Under the pieces are notes generated by a model. The model made no database searches. It was not told the origin of the DNA and saw nothing but the letters and a program-made list of their open reading frames with translations. Source: Dasyornis broadbenti (Eukaryota; Chordata; Aves; Passeriformes; Dasyornithidae). From it: a DNA stretch of 64,000 nt. Made by a program: the position numbers and the translations under genes. The stretch covers positions 534,237 through 598,236 of the forward strand of contig VZRN01005829.1 of the NCBI GenBank assembly GCA_013397935.1. Direction: 5' to 3'. This document shows positions 49,079 to 61,131 of this stretch, piece by piece. Position 1 is the first letter of the stretch. The number at the start of each line of letters is the position of its first letter.

Positions 49079-49344
49079 TTAAACACTGTGCCAGAAAAGG
49101 GGCTAATACGTGCACATAGGGGCGAGGCATTGGAAGGACCTGACTTTGGCGTTGGAAGGCTTAGAAGATGCCTGACTTTGAAGTGCAGCAGGTTCAGTGC
49201 AACACAAGCCTCACTGAGTGGTGTTCGTCACTTGCTAACCTGTGCGGTGCAGAGCCCTGTAGCACTTTCCATCCACTTGTCCTTTTAGGCCTGCGTACAT
49301 TTCCCATGGTTTCTCTGGACAACTGTCTTTTCTTTCTACTTTAG

Positions 49345-49425
49345 TTATTGCCAGTTTGCCAAGAAGAATTCAACCACTCAGATCATCTGCTGGCACTCAA
49401 AATCTGCATTCACAGGCAGCTCATG
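49345..49425 (+). CDS. Candidate coding exon B, unidentified gene (second from last)
   Basis: The acceptor is strong (TGTCTTTTCTTTCTACTTTAG) and the donor is CATG|GTATGT. The exon is 81 bases long and therefore keeps the phase: with the G left by exon A it starts with a Val codon, runs IASLPRRIQPLRSSAGTQNL to QAAH, and leaves a G that completes another Val codon with exon C. All three frames happen to be open in these 81 bases, so openness by itself is weak evidence; the fit of phase on both sides is the argument. The residues are basic and Ser/Gln-rich, as in a disordered linker. The protein is not identified. Confidence 0.42.
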
Positions 49426-49639
49426 GTATGTCATGTTTCCTTAGTCACCCATAAGCTCAATCTTGAGTCACTGTTGTAGAGCCTGGCATGTTGGCTGTTA
49501 AGAAATTTCCCTTTTGTGCTAGGAAAGACATCCCAGTGATAAGAAAAAAAATTAATACTTTGTATAATTATGGTTGTGAATGACCTGCAAAACAGTTTGC
49601 ATTTTTTTCTGGTCATTACATTTTATTCTTTTTTGTAGC

Positions 49640-49670
49640 TGTTTTACTGTCTTGCACAGACAGTAAAACA
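49640..49670. other. Perfect 13-bp inverted repeat (hairpin)
   Basis: TGTTTTACTGTCT (49,640-49,652) and AGACAGTAAAACA (49,658-49,670) are exact reverse complements around the 5-base loop TGCAC. It lies in the putative intron between exons B and C. The stem is shorter than that of a usual microRNA precursor, and pairing does not continue beyond the 13 base pairs. Confidence 0.9.
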
Positions 49671-50439
49671 TTTTTTTCCTTGATATTTAACTTCTATGTG
49701 GGATGTATTTTCATTCTATGCTCAAACTTGAAGTTGTGGTCTTAAAAAAGAAGGAGGAATCATGAACAGCTAAGACAGAAAGAGATTTTTTATACCAGGC
49801 TTTATAAACCACTTTCCATTTTTTATTTTATGCCTTTGTTATTTAATTTATCAATTAATTAGCCTTAATGAAAAAGGGATACTTTACCAAAGATACACAT
49901 GTCTTACTATTGCAAACAATAAGAACAATTAGCTACAGTGTTTTGATATCTATGAACTATATTGCATAAGCAATAAAGTCCAATTTTTAGAGGCATTACG
50001 GCATATAAACATACAAAATTGTCACTCAGAAGGATAGTTTGTAGGGCTGAGGCAGTTAAATTTCTTTAGTTTAAGTGCCAGTTAAGCACTGGGCTGTCTG
50101 AATCTTTTGTTTCTAGTTTAGCAGGCAAATGAAAAACTTAATGAGAAAACAGGTTCAAATAAAACTGAATTTTAGGAAAAAGAAATTCAATAAATATTTT
50201 TAAAGCATGCATGTATTTTTAGAGATTGGATGTAAGGGAGCAAGAGGGATCAGGAGACATCTCTTTCTATGTTAAAACCCAATGATCTGAGCATTATTCG
50301 GAGTGTGAAAGACTTAGCCACAGTTACCACATCTGGCTGAGATATTTGTTCACACACCTCCCCAGCTGCCCACATTTCTCATCACTCTAAATCTTTCCAT
50401 AATGGTTTCCCTTAATCTCTTCTTTTGGATCATTTACAG

Positions 50440-50576
50440 TTTATGTGGAAGATGTTAAACTACCAGAGACAACAATTAAGATAATTCGCCAGCTCAGACA
50501 TCAAGGCTCCCAGCTCGTGAGAGAAATGCCTGGTTTCTCACACCTTGATGATAATTTGTACGAAGAACTGCATTAA
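50440..50576 (+). CDS. Candidate terminal coding exon C with stop, unidentified gene
   Basis: The acceptor follows CTTAATCTCTTCTTTTGGATCATTTACAG. With the G carried over from exon B the first codon is Val, then 44 further codons run to TAA at 50,574-50,576. The translation, YVEDVKLPETTIKIIRQLRH then a Gln/Leu/Arg-rich helix-like stretch and an acidic end FSHLDDNLYEELH, is the most protein-like text in the window: regular spacing of hydrophobic and charged residues and few rare residues. Only this frame is open across the segment; the other two stop early. The ending resembles an amphipathic helix with an acidic tail that has a Tyr-Glu-Glu-Leu motif. I cannot name the family. Downstream ATTAAA hexamers at 50,735 and 50,802 could serve as polyadenylation signals; no AATAAA follows within 1 kb. 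Confidence 0.5.
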
Positions 50577-51899
50577 CCAGAGGCTAAAATCTTTCACCGT
50601 CCTCTTTATTCAAATACTAGCCTGCTCCTCCAGACCCACCTTCTGGGAGACTGGGGTTATAGATTCCTACACAGAAGCAGAAACAGATTTGAGGTTTTAC
50701 GCAGCCCAAGCTGCGTAAAATGATTATTTTAATCATTAAATGTCTGTCAAACTGGACTGTTAGTACCTGGTCTACTTAATTTTTTTTAAATCTAATGCTC
50801 CATTAAAACAAAACTAATATCCTATAAAATATAAAATCAAATCAAATCAATCCAATTAAGAAGAGCTGAAAAGCAGCCCTAAGTAGTGGATAGAAACAAT
50901 TTACCTCTGGAGGCAATGCAGAGGTCTTATTTTTCTGCCCCTAAACACAGAAGGATCACAATGCTGACACATCTTAAATGTCACTGCCAAGCAAAAACCA
51001 AGTTGGTACAAAATTTGAAAGCACTGCATTTCATTTCAACTACTTTGCCTGCAGCTCAGGACGTCTCCTACCGCAGGACTGAGGAGCAAAGCAAACCCAG
51101 AGGAGACCTGACACCCTGCAAAATCTGTCCTTTGTCTGTTTGGCTTCAAGGTCTAGTTTCTGGATTCAATAATCATTCCCAAAAAATACTTCTGAACTAA
51201 TTGCTACTAGATAACCATTATTTTTTCTCCAAACCCCATAAAAATCTAAGACAAGAGAAAGACCATTTTCACCTGGGAATCACTTTTGAGAATTCTCTTT
51301 CTTGAATTTTGTGAATTTTGTGAATAACCTGTATCTCACTGGCTTCTTATGGGCCCCAGTGATTTTGGAGGAGGACAGAGAAAGACATGATTCAGGGAGC
51401 TCCACTAAGCTTTACAATGTCATGAATGACACAAGAGATCGTGTGTTAGGATCATGAGTTAGGAAATGTACCATTTCTTGATAAAGTGTGTCAGATAGCT
51501 CAGGCATTACTTGTAAGAGCACAAAACCTTTGATCCTCCTTGTTTACCTTCTCTGAACATTTTTCAGTTCTAACATATAATTTTTTACATGAAGGAACTG
51601 TAACAGCTAAACAGTGTTCAATGTGGGGCAAATCATGGCTTTATGTAAGCAGCTTCTGTTTTGTTCTCTATTACTTTCTCTCTGAGTCTTTTTTTTTTAT
51701 TATTATTTTTGCCAATGTTTTATGGGTGTCTTCAAGGAACTATTCATCTCTGCTCCAAGGTCTCATTCTCCCCTGGCTGGAGTGAGTTCAGAGTATCGTT
51801 TTGTATTTGAAGCTACCATTTGGTTTTTCCACACGTATGTTGTTTTACGTGTATCTACTTTCATCTGGTATTTTTTTACCCCACCGCTTTATAAGGACA
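50577..51899. other. Possible 3' untranslated region and flank
   Basis: If exon C is real, its untranslated region starts here. ATTAAA variants stand at 50,735-50,740 and 50,802-50,807, and ATCAA/AATCA words repeat near 50,835-50,850. A 104-codon frame at 50,886-51,200 has no recognisable domain. Confidence 0.35.
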
Positions 51900-52200
51900 T
51901 TTGTAAAGACATTCTGCCATTTGCTGCAATGGATTTCATCCTTTCTACCTTGCAGAACTCTGTGTCATCAGCAAACTGTCACCACACATCCCCTTCTTCA
52001 GGTCATTTATGTTTCTGTTAAACAGCAGCTCTGAGAACAGCACCCTGTGTGACTTCACTGCTGACCTTCCTCCACGGAGAAGTCTGATTTCTTACTTACC
52101 CTTGTTCAGTCTTCCAGAGCTTATGATACTTTCTATTTTCTTCAATAGCATGCAACTTTCAAGGCTTTTTATTAAGACCTGATGCATGCTAAAAATCTCT
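51900..52200 (-). mobile_element. Antisense LINE-like block, probably CR1-related
   Basis: The plus strand contains 'CTCTGTGTCATCAGCAAACTGTCACCACAC', 'CTTCAGGTCATTTATGTTTCTGTTAAACAGCAGCTCTGAGAACAGCACCCTGTGTGAC' and 'AGCATGCAACTTTCAAGGCTTTTTATTAAGACCTG'. This order is familiar from a very common avian interspersed repeat that often yields false 'SSAN...' peptide predictions in antisense. I believe it belongs to a CR1/L3-like LINE but cannot prove the family. It passes directly into a clear CR1 block at 52,199. Confidence 0.6.
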
Positions 52201-52500
52201 TTTATCCTCCCCGGGGAGCCTGTTCCAGTGCCCAATCACCCTCTGAGTGAAGAACCTTTTTCTAATATCCAATCTAAACCTCTCCTAACACAGCTTCGGG
52301 CCATTCCCTTGGGTCCTGTCACTGGTCACCACAGAGAAGAGCTCAGTGCCTGCCCCTCGTTTTCCCCTTGAGAAGAAGCTGCAGACTGCAGTGAGGTCTC
52401 CCCTCAGTCTCCTCCAGGCTGAACAGACCGAGTGCCCTCAGCCACTCCTGACGGATCTTCCCCTCAAGGCCCTTCACCATCTTTGTTACCATGATTTGAA
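52199..52500 (-). mobile_element. CR1 LINE fragment lacking its 3' end
   Basis: The plus strand reads 'CCCCGGGGAGCCTGTTCCAGTGCCCAATCACCCTCTGAGTGAAGAACCTTTTTCTAATATCCAATCTAAACC', then 'GTCCTGTCACTGGTCACCACAGAGAAGAG', 'GAAGCTGCAGACTGCAGTGAGGTCTCCCCTCAGTCTCCTCCAGGCTGAACAGACC' and 'CCCTCAAGGCCCTTCACCATCTTTGTTACC'. This is inverted CR1 upstream of the terminal region, with the terminal repeats missing. It probably belongs with the block before it, in a rearranged or nested arrangement. Confidence 0.88.
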
Positions 52501-54124
52501 TGTTCTCTGATACTTGGATAGCAGTGGAAATGGTAGATCCCAGCAATCTAACTAGGGAATGAGAGAAATAAATGTGTGCTAAAACATATGAAAATACACG
52601 CAACAGGCAAAGGCAAGAGCAGATGGATTTGTGCAACACTCTGTGGACCAGAGGATTACTGAAACAGGGCTTACAACCCCTCAAATACCAAGTCTGGAAG
52701 CAAAACTATGATGAGATTATTGTTTATAAAAAAGAGATAGGATAGTCCTGTTGAGCCCCCTAGAGATCTGTTGCCCCACCCTTTTTCATCCAATCTTATC
52801 TTCCCTACAGGGAAGCAACCTATTTCTCTGCATGCCGAGTCCTCACTTTTGATCAATAGACAGCTGTTTTCTGTTTTATCCATAGATTATCAACCTGTTA
52901 ATCAGGGATTGGATTTTAAATTTTTTTAAAATATTTTTAAACGTATATTTCTATTGTGAAGATCCATGAACATGACTGATGTTAGCAGGCACTACTGTAA
53001 TAGTATAAATACTCCTAAAGTGAGTAAGAGATGTGGTTCTCCTGAGGTGCAGGCCCCGGATGTTCTCTGAGAGAGCTACCTTTTTTGGAATATACATTTT
53101 TACTTTCATTCTTTCTTCAAATAAAAAGATCCATACATAATGTAGGTCAATTTTTACTGTAGGAAAATCTTGATTCCATGAACCAGTATCTCCCCAAAAA
53201 GTCCTGGGTAGTAGATTCCACTTGAACAAAAGGGAAACAAATGTTATTAAACATGTTATTAAATATTATTCCTTTCACTTGTGGTAAGCCAAAATAATTT
53301 ATGTTCCAGATACACTCCCTTTCGGAAAAATATAACAGGCTCCATTTCCATCTCATCCTGATATTCTGGATGTAAACCCCATTTTAGTGGTGAAAACATA
53401 GCCCAAAATTAAAAGCAAAATACAGAGTACAAAGAAAAATTTGTTTGGCCTTAAAGGAAATGTCTTCTTTTTGAAAACCTCATACTGAGCAAACAAAAGC
53501 AAAAGTATCTGTTGATGTAATATTTATCACCCAAATCAGTAGTGTTGCAATGATCAAAGAAAATATATTTACCAGTAGGGTGCTGGGTATGGATGTTGTT
53601 AGAGTTTGAAAACAGGAACCGTAAGAAATTGAATCCTGAATACAATTTTAATACATTAGACTCCTGACAACAGCTCTATCCTGTTATAATTCTAGTAAAA
53701 AATAAATTACTATTGTAAGGGCCAAAAGAATAACTTCTGAAAGAATATTCTTTTCTTAAAAAAAAGAAAAAAAGAGAGAGATAAGGCTTTACAATATTAT
53801 GCTTTCATGAGAATTCAGCAATGTTCTATGACAAAACAACAAAAAAGAAATGTCTTTTCTTTGAACTTTTGCTTTCTTTTTATGCAATCAAAATATCATA
53901 AATAACAGGGAAAGTTTTCTGAAGGACACATTCAGTTTCTGCCTCACCATGGCATAGAAGCCTCAACCAATGCTTGGCTTAGTTTTTTCTCTCCTTCAAA
54001 CATCCAGAGAGGATAAGTGAACATTCACTTACAGAAGCATTTACATTGTTGGATATGAGGCCTTGATGGCAAAGAAAACTTGGGGAGTCAAGGAGATTTG
54101 CAAGTTTGCCCCCTTATCTTCAAG
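52501..54124. other. Non-coding stretch without recognised elements
   Basis: No element was recognised. A purine-rich low-complexity run lies at 53,757-53,783. Minus-strand frames of 64-92 codons between 52.7 and 53.6 kb show no domain. Confidence 0.5.
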
Positions 54125-54415
54125 TGTACACGGTAAATATGTCTTTAAAAGATGGCTTTAAGCAAAAAGGAGGCAGGTTTAGATTGGATATTAGGAAGAA
54201 ATTCTTTAATGTAAGGGTGTTTAGTCACTGGCACAGGTTGCCCAGAAAAGCTGTTGTGTCCCATCCCTGGAAGTGTTCAAGGTCTGGTTGGATGCCATTC
54301 TGAGCAACCTGGTCTGTTAGAAGGTGTCTCTGCCCATGGCACGAGTGTTGGAGCTAGATGATCTTCAAGGCCCCTCCCAACTCAAGCCATTCCATAATTC
54401 TGTGAAGCTACGATG
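54125..54415 (+). mobile_element. CR1 LINE 3'-end fragment, about 290 bp
   Basis: The copy runs in plus orientation from 'GGCTTTAAGCAAAAAGGAGGCAGGTTTAGATTGGATATTAGGAAGAAATTCTTTAATG' through 'CACTGGCACAGGTTGCCCAGAAAAGCTG', 'CCCATCCCTGGAAGTGTTCAAGGTCTGGTTGGATGCCATTCTGAGCAACCTGGTCTG' and 'GGAGCTAGATGATCTTCAAGGCCCCTCCCAACTCAAGCCATTCCATAATTCTGTGAAG'. It is one of the best preserved copies. A T24 run starts 21 bases after it. Confidence 0.95.
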
Positions 54416-54436
54416 ACTCTTTCAAACCTATATTTC

Positions 54437-54460
54437 TTTTTTTTTTTTTTTTTTTTTTTT
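54437..54460. repeat. Poly-T tract (T24)
   Basis: Twenty-four consecutive T, just beyond the CR1 3' end at 54,415. On the minus strand it reads as a poly-A tail, but no AATAAA-bearing gene copy is seen on that strand. Confidence 0.95.
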
Positions 54461-57400
54461 AAGCTAAATTGTTTATAAGCTTAAACCTGGTACTCAGAGG
54501 CTGAAAATGTGAATGAGAATGTGAACTTGTATAATATTTATTGGGGCTTTTTTCCCAGCTAATAAGTAGATTTTGCAGGGAATTCTACTATTTTGACTAC
54601 CTTCATCTCTACTTAAACAATAAACTGAGAATGCCTCCTGTGATTCATCATGTCCCAGCTGACACTGCCCATCTTTCCACCTTCCAGTCATGCAGATATT
54701 GACTATTTATCTTGTCAGAGGTTCTAACTTCCTAAACACAGTGAAAGTATCTTGTGTCAGCCTTAAATTTTCTATTGTTCTGTTTCTCTGGGTATGGTCA
54801 CTGAATGGAATGAGTATTGCATTCGTTCAATAGAGATCAAGTAAGTTTTTTTCACAGTACATTGATGGACTAAAACCACAACCTTACAGAGAAAATTTGA
54901 GGGAAGATTTTACCTCCAGGGTCTAGACCACAAACTTAAAATACTGAGGCAAGCATAGGTCCCAATCATGATTGTACTTTCTGCATTTTCAGCAGGAATT
55001 GCAGGTGCTTACCCAGTTGCAAGACTGAATGACCCAACACCTCCTGTTCACACTTCCATTTACACAGGTTTTAGTGAGGTCAGGTGCTCGTTCAGTGCTG
55101 CAAAGACCTCACCCTAGATCTTCAGAGGTTTGAATCAGAGAACAACCTATAATCATTACACATGGCATTTCTTTTTTCCTAGTTTCAGGGGGGCAATAAT
55201 TTATTCTTGAATTTCCTTAGTAGCAAATTATGATCCAGTTTTATTATTATTAATATTGCCACTTTTGCCTAGGCAGCTGGAGTCAGGAATTTGGTCATAC
55301 CTTCTTTTATTCTCATTTCAGGTAAACAGTAATTAAGTAAGGGCACTGGGTACCCTTGTCAAACAAGGACACCAAGGTACATAGAGGATCTTCACAAAGA
55401 CCTCTTGTTCCCTCTGGTTTGCTTGACTGAGTTAATTTCTCCAGTCACAAGCAAGCCTGGAGTATCCAAGTTTTGGTGAAACATCCCAAGAGTTTGTTAC
55501 TGAGAAAGTTGTATGACTTCCGTTTAAATTGCCATCGCATTCCAGAGGATTTGAAACAATTTCATCTCCCTCTAGAACAGAAATTCAATTAATTTATCCT
55601 GTTTTTACAGATTTTATGTAACTCTCTCTTTTACCCTAATAATTGTATCTAGATGTTGACACCTGTCTCTGGACAAATCAGAGCCTTGTTTTCAAGTTTC
55701 TGAAAGTACTGCTGTAATTGTTCCTAAGTCTCAATCCTTGTACTCTTCTGTCTTCCAGAAAACTTCATAAATTAATGCTCTCTAAGACCTGGTTGTACAA
55801 AGAAGACTCATTTCCTTACAGAGTAAGAGTGAAATATTCTGATTTCACTTGATTTCACACCCATTGTCCTTTGTGCAGAAAATTTGTCATAAACATCATT
55901 CACTGTAATGACAGGAAAATAACACGAAGAGCCATAGTACCATACCCAAGTTATCATTTTATTTTTCTTTACAACGTTCCTGAGGAATAGAATTGTCTTT
56001 AGCTTATGAAGACAGCACTCCTGTAAAGCAAAACAATCCCTCAACATTACAGAGGAAGCCTGTGGTACAGCACATATTTTATCCTTAAATCCCAGTCTGA
56101 CACTGTCTACTCGTGACAGCAAACATGACATTTTTTCCACAATGCACAGTAGATGCTACCTTACCCTGCACCTAGATGCTGTGGTTGCTGTTTCAGGTGG
56201 CAGCCTACTGTGGACCACTCCCACCACTGCCCTGACTAAAACCTAGGACGCATTTTGCCAAAGCTGAAAAAAGTGGCAATCTCAGCCTCACAGGCAGGGC
56301 TCTGTTATCATCAATCTCAGTCACAGCAGTTAACCTAACCATCATATTTCTATTTTTTCCTAAGGAAAAACTAAATATTCAGAGTATCATGCTGTTAGAC
56401 TGAACACAGAAGTTCAACGAATTGTTCAAAGGCAGAGCACACAATTTGCTCTTCTAGCTCTTGCTGCTTTTAAAATAAAATGTGTTTTCAGGTTTAACTT
56501 ATATTTAACATCCTGTTAGACCTAACACTGCTTCTAAGTGTTAGTTTGGAAAAACCATACAAACTTTAAAAATAAACTAAAATTGTAACTGAGAAGGATT
56601 ATAATGAAAAAGCTTAATATATTTATTTGTAAATACACCTATTTTTTATGATTTGCCATGTCTAGACAGTACCAATTTCAGTCACCAAGACAGAACAGCA
56701 CTTGTTATTCTGTAATGCTCTCACCTCCTGTTATTCTGCAATGCTGCAAGTCTAATATAGAGTCCTGATCATCCTTGAGCCTTTTGCTTTCCATGTTCCC
56801 ACATGGCAACTCCCGGCAGGTCTTCAGAAGCTCACGGCCATCGCTGGCTGTTCTACAGCTCCTGCTGTTGTTATTGCTCACATAACTGGTACCACAGCTC
56901 TGGGGAGAAGCAGCAGCAAAACAAAGCAAACGCAGACTTTGAGTGGGGATATCCTCAAGTGTGATGCCTGACCTGTTACTGTTTCACATCGTCTGCTGTG
57001 GCACCAGGGAAGAGCTCTCTGCATTTATCCAGGATGCAGGAACACAGTAATGAGTAGGTATCATACTAAGTGCAGATATACTGTCTTTTTCAAAAACACA
57101 GCCATAGTCATGGAGTTTGCTTCTTAAGTACTTGCTTCTTTTTTATTTCTTCTTCCTGTTACAATGACTTTATCAAAAGTTGGTTAATCGTCTGTAAAAT
57201 TCATTTTTATTTATGATATGAATTTTCAGTGCTTTAAGATAACTGCCACAAGAGCATCCAGGCAAGTTCTGAAGCAAAATCTACTTACAGAGTTTCTTGC
57301 TTTTTCTTATGGTTATTGCTGGCTTCAATTTATTCATTTCTTCTCCGACACCATGTAGAACAAGTAAAATCTCATTTTTAAAATGTTGTTAAATGAAAGA

Positions 57401-59288
57401 ACTGGCAGGCTAAGAAGTCTGAGAATCTGAAAAATGCAAGCAGAGCCAGTAGCATTTAGCTAATGTCTTCAAAAGAGAAGCACAAGGCATAAGGAAAGAA
57501 GATACTTACTGGTCTGTTCTTTGAAAGGGACCTCAATAACCTCTTTCTCAGCCAGCAAACTGTCAGTGCACAGAAAAGAGATTTAAGAATGTGTCATAAT
57601 GCATATATACAAAGGAATAAGGGATCTTTTAATGGCCTGTGGTAGCGACAAATTATTTCATCTGCCTGCCTAAGCTCCAACTCAGCTTTGGCAGTCACTG
57701 CATTGGAGAATATCATCAAAGTTTCAGGCATCTCATGATGCACACTTCACTGCTGAGGAAATAGTGGTCTTTTGAAAACTATATTCCCCCTTGATCTCTG
57801 ATTTCCAATAAGGAGAGTTTTATAAATCCCTGAACAGGGAGTAGAATAAGTCATGCTGTAAAAGTAAAAAAAGTATTTTCTATGTTTTCATCCTCCAAAA
57901 ATGCAGCTTAAGATTGAATAGGACTTGTCACAAATCACTACTTTTAGTGATGCAATGTGAAATTTTGCAAATTAGACGCTTGATTTTTTTTTTTTTTCTT
58001 TTAAGGGGAGTTTTTATTTTTAGACTGAATACATTCACTGTAATGATGCAAAGAGCATAAAACAAATAACATGGGATTCTTTATGTTTTGATGAGTCAAA
58101 CTGGAAACAAAATCATTTGGGATCTACTGAAAATAAATTTGAGTTTTTGATGTGTTTTCTGTCTCTGTCTCCATTAAACACAAAAGACAGTGTTCCATAA
58201 ATTTTATCTTGTATAGGTATAATTATACCCTCAAGTTCTCTCTCCTGTTTAATTTTCCTTGGTTTCCTACATTTCTTCCACATTTATGCCTTTCCCTGCT
58301 TTTTCTGCCTCCTCACACACACTCTTTCTGAGTTTTTTTTCTATGCAAATAGAAATTAAGCAATGCCTCAGTCCAACTTTTTAAAACTCTCAGTTCAAAC
58401 TAGGTTAGATAGCAGGAAAAATAAGCCATCCACACCATCCCTCTTCAAGCACTGCATTGCTGCTACAGTACAATTACGTTATGTAACTGAGGCTGGTAAA
58501 AAGCAGTTAACACTGTAAAAGAAGTTTCTGAATAATAACAGACATAATAACACAGTGCTGACAGATCCTGACTGACAGAAAGAGACAGGTCTTCCCATTA
58601 AAAGAGAACATGAAAGTTAGTGAGGATGACAGTGGTAATAATACTGTAAAGCTCAGCTTCTGGCTCTTTGCATTTTAGAGACGATAAAATCCTGTGATTT
58701 TCAATATATACGTATATATTCATATATATTTTTCAGAGTTGAAACACTTAATCTAATTAACTGCTTACCCTCAAAGGAACTCACTTAACATTTGCGTTAA
58801 GGTTTTTTCACTCCATTTTCACCTGCTTTTCTGGAGTATCAGAAGTTTATGGGAAGAGGCAAGAGACAGGAAAGCCAGTTAATCCCTTCATGGTCTTTCA
58901 CTATCAAAGCGAAAGAAAACTAACAGGACAAATACCAACAGACTCAAACCTAGCCCATGCAAAACACTTTAAAAAGTAGACACATATACATGTATATACA
59001 CATACAGATAAATGAGCACTATGGCTCTGATCTGCTATATGCTGACATTTCCTTGTCAATTGTTGTCTACTTGTGCTCCTGTCTACTGACTATTGGTGGA
59101 AATGGGTAGCTGCTGGGAAAAAAAAAAGCCATTTTTCCACCTTCTAATTGAAACATTTTGATTTGGGGTTTTTTTGTGTGTGTGCTGTAGCAACACTTTC
59201 AGCTAATTTAAGCAAATGATTGTATTTGAATAAGACCTGTCATGCATACAGCTCACTTTTGACTCACCTGGATTTCCTAGTATCATCA
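54461..59288. other. Non-coding stretch, few simple repeats
   Basis: A T14 run lies at 57,984-57,997 and a perfect palindrome at 58,703-58,720. At 56,703-56,745 a 17-base word (TGTTATTCTGTAATGCT) recurs 26 bases later with one transition. The 49-base open segment at 55,270-55,318 between acceptor-like TTGCCTAG and donor-like GTAAAC is too short to call. A 110-codon minus frame at 55,808-56,140 has no domain. Confidence 0.45.
58703..58720. other. Perfect 18-bp AT palindrome
   Basis: AATATATACGTATATATT reads the same on both strands, with a central ACGT. It is surrounded by more TATATA words. It could extrude as a cruciform or simply be part of an AT microsatellite. Confidence 0.9.
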
Positions 59289-59338
59289 GAATATTCTGAA
59301 TATTCTTGAATGTTCTGAATATCCTTGAATATTTGGAA
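59289..59338. repeat. 19-bp tandem repeat with heat-shock-element-like pattern
   Basis: Units start at 59,289 and 59,308 (GAATATTCTGAATATTCTT and GAATGTTCTGAATATCCTT), followed by a partial third from 59,327. Within them GAA and TTC triplets alternate; 59,298-59,315 has four of them spaced exactly by two bases. No promoter or gene is seen beside it. Confidence 0.8.
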
Positions 59339-61089
59339 TCTCCAAAATATAGCTGTTGATACCTGGGTTCCAAATACTTATTCCATAAATCACAACACAA
59401 GCAAAGGGCTTGATGTAAATACACTCGTCTCTGCTTCCCTCCTTCATCAACGAAACATGAGGGAAGAAAAGATTGTCTTTGCAGCATGCTCTGAGCCTCA
59501 ATAAATTGGGGTTATGGTGTTCCAGCTGGGCTCTGAACTACAAAGTTAAAAATTACCTTCCAACCACTGCAGTTTGTTAGTATTGATGGAGCAACAGCAC
59601 ATCCTGGACCTCAGCCGACCCCTCATGCAACAGCAGCAGAGCATCTCTCATGCTGTGATATTGAATTGCGTTTGCAGGACTGACTTAAGTGAGGTACAGT
59701 CCTCCATTTTCTCTGCAGAAGGTCTAAAGAATTAGAAGGATTAGTTTGAAACCCGGCTTGCAGATTGGGATCTGGTAGTCTGTGTCAGTGCTTGATAATT
59801 CCCACCACCCAAGTTTTGCCCTCAGATGGTTTCTGAACCGTATTTTCAGCTTAGTCCCTCTTCTGGCAGATTTCATGGCACCTCTAAAGGCTGAATCCAG
59901 GAGCTCCTCTCTCCAGTGGTACTGTAGGTCACTGAAGTGAATCACTTGGGAGTTTTTTATGGCGGTGTAGCTGTTCCACCCCTGGAACAAGGGGGCTTTG
60001 GCTCTGATCCATCCAACATCCCATGGAAAGGCCTAAGGAGGGAACACGTGGAGCAATACAGACTTTCAAAGCACTTTGCACTCTTTTCATTAGCAAATCT
60101 GTATGTATGTTCATTATTCATAAGACTGAATCTGAAGAAAACTAAGCCAGCAGCAGAACAGCTTGGTTTCTGCATAAAGAATCATCCAGACCACAAGACT
60201 GGAATTATCTCCTGTCTTTCTGCATCCCAGTGTATCTCACTCCGAGCTGCAATTCTTCAATGTAAAATGTTATAAAGGTTATTTAAAATAAAACCTCATG
60301 ATTAGGAAACTCTCTTGGAACATGGAGCTCAGCATCCAAATTGTCCTCACTGTGAAGGGCCTATACCTTCTTCTTCCTAGGAAAAGGTCTAGGAGCATTG
60401 ACACATGTGAGAGGCAAATGGCCACTAGGTATTTGGGTAATTTCAGCACACCTTGGCAAGAGAGAAGCAGAGGGACCACAGAGCACTTAAAGGGTTTTTC
60501 AAATGCTGAATGAAGTTCAAGGGCACTTCAGGCCAGAGGAGCTATGACACTCTGCTTAAGGCTTTTTCCAAGCAGATAACTTATTTGTCACCAAAGAACT
60601 GATATTTAAAGTGTTTTCTGAGACATAAATATGTCACAGACATTTCTCTCTGAAAACAAACAGGGCTCAAATTTGCTTTAAAAGTATGTCCAGAATCCTC
60701 AGAGCTGTAAGACCTTCATAGTTGATACTGACCTGGAGATTAAACGTGGTTCTCCAGTCACTGAGAAGAGCTTGGACCTGTCATTGCATGAGTGAATGAA
60801 GAGCAAACAAGGTTAGAAGCAAAGCAAGAGCAGGGTGCTTGTAAAATACCCATGGCACAGCCATATCTATCTGCAGTGGGATATCTGAGGTGCTCCGCTT
60901 CAAGACAATGCAGCAGTACTCTTAAATAATTCATTTATTTTCCCTAAAGATTATCACAGCTTATGTCTCAGATCTCCCCTTCAGAGTAGAAAGAAGTTCT
61001 TGCCACTCACAAGGGCCTTTCAAGTCTGACGTACTGACTCTCTTTTTTGATTTGGCCAATATCACCCTAAATAAGAAAAAAAAACCAAG

Positions 61090-61131
61090 CAACAACAACA
61101 ACAACAACAACAAAAAAAAAAAAAAAAAAAA
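61090..61131. repeat. (CAA)8 followed by A20
   Basis: Eight CAA units (61,090-61,113) run into twenty A (61,112-61,131). The resulting Asn-Asn-Lys frame is an artefact. No LINE or gene copy ends here. Confidence 0.95.

Noticed and set aside
51722..52034. 99- and 77-codon plus-strand frames
   Set aside because: They read antisense through a LINE-like repeat that often gives false peptides of this type.
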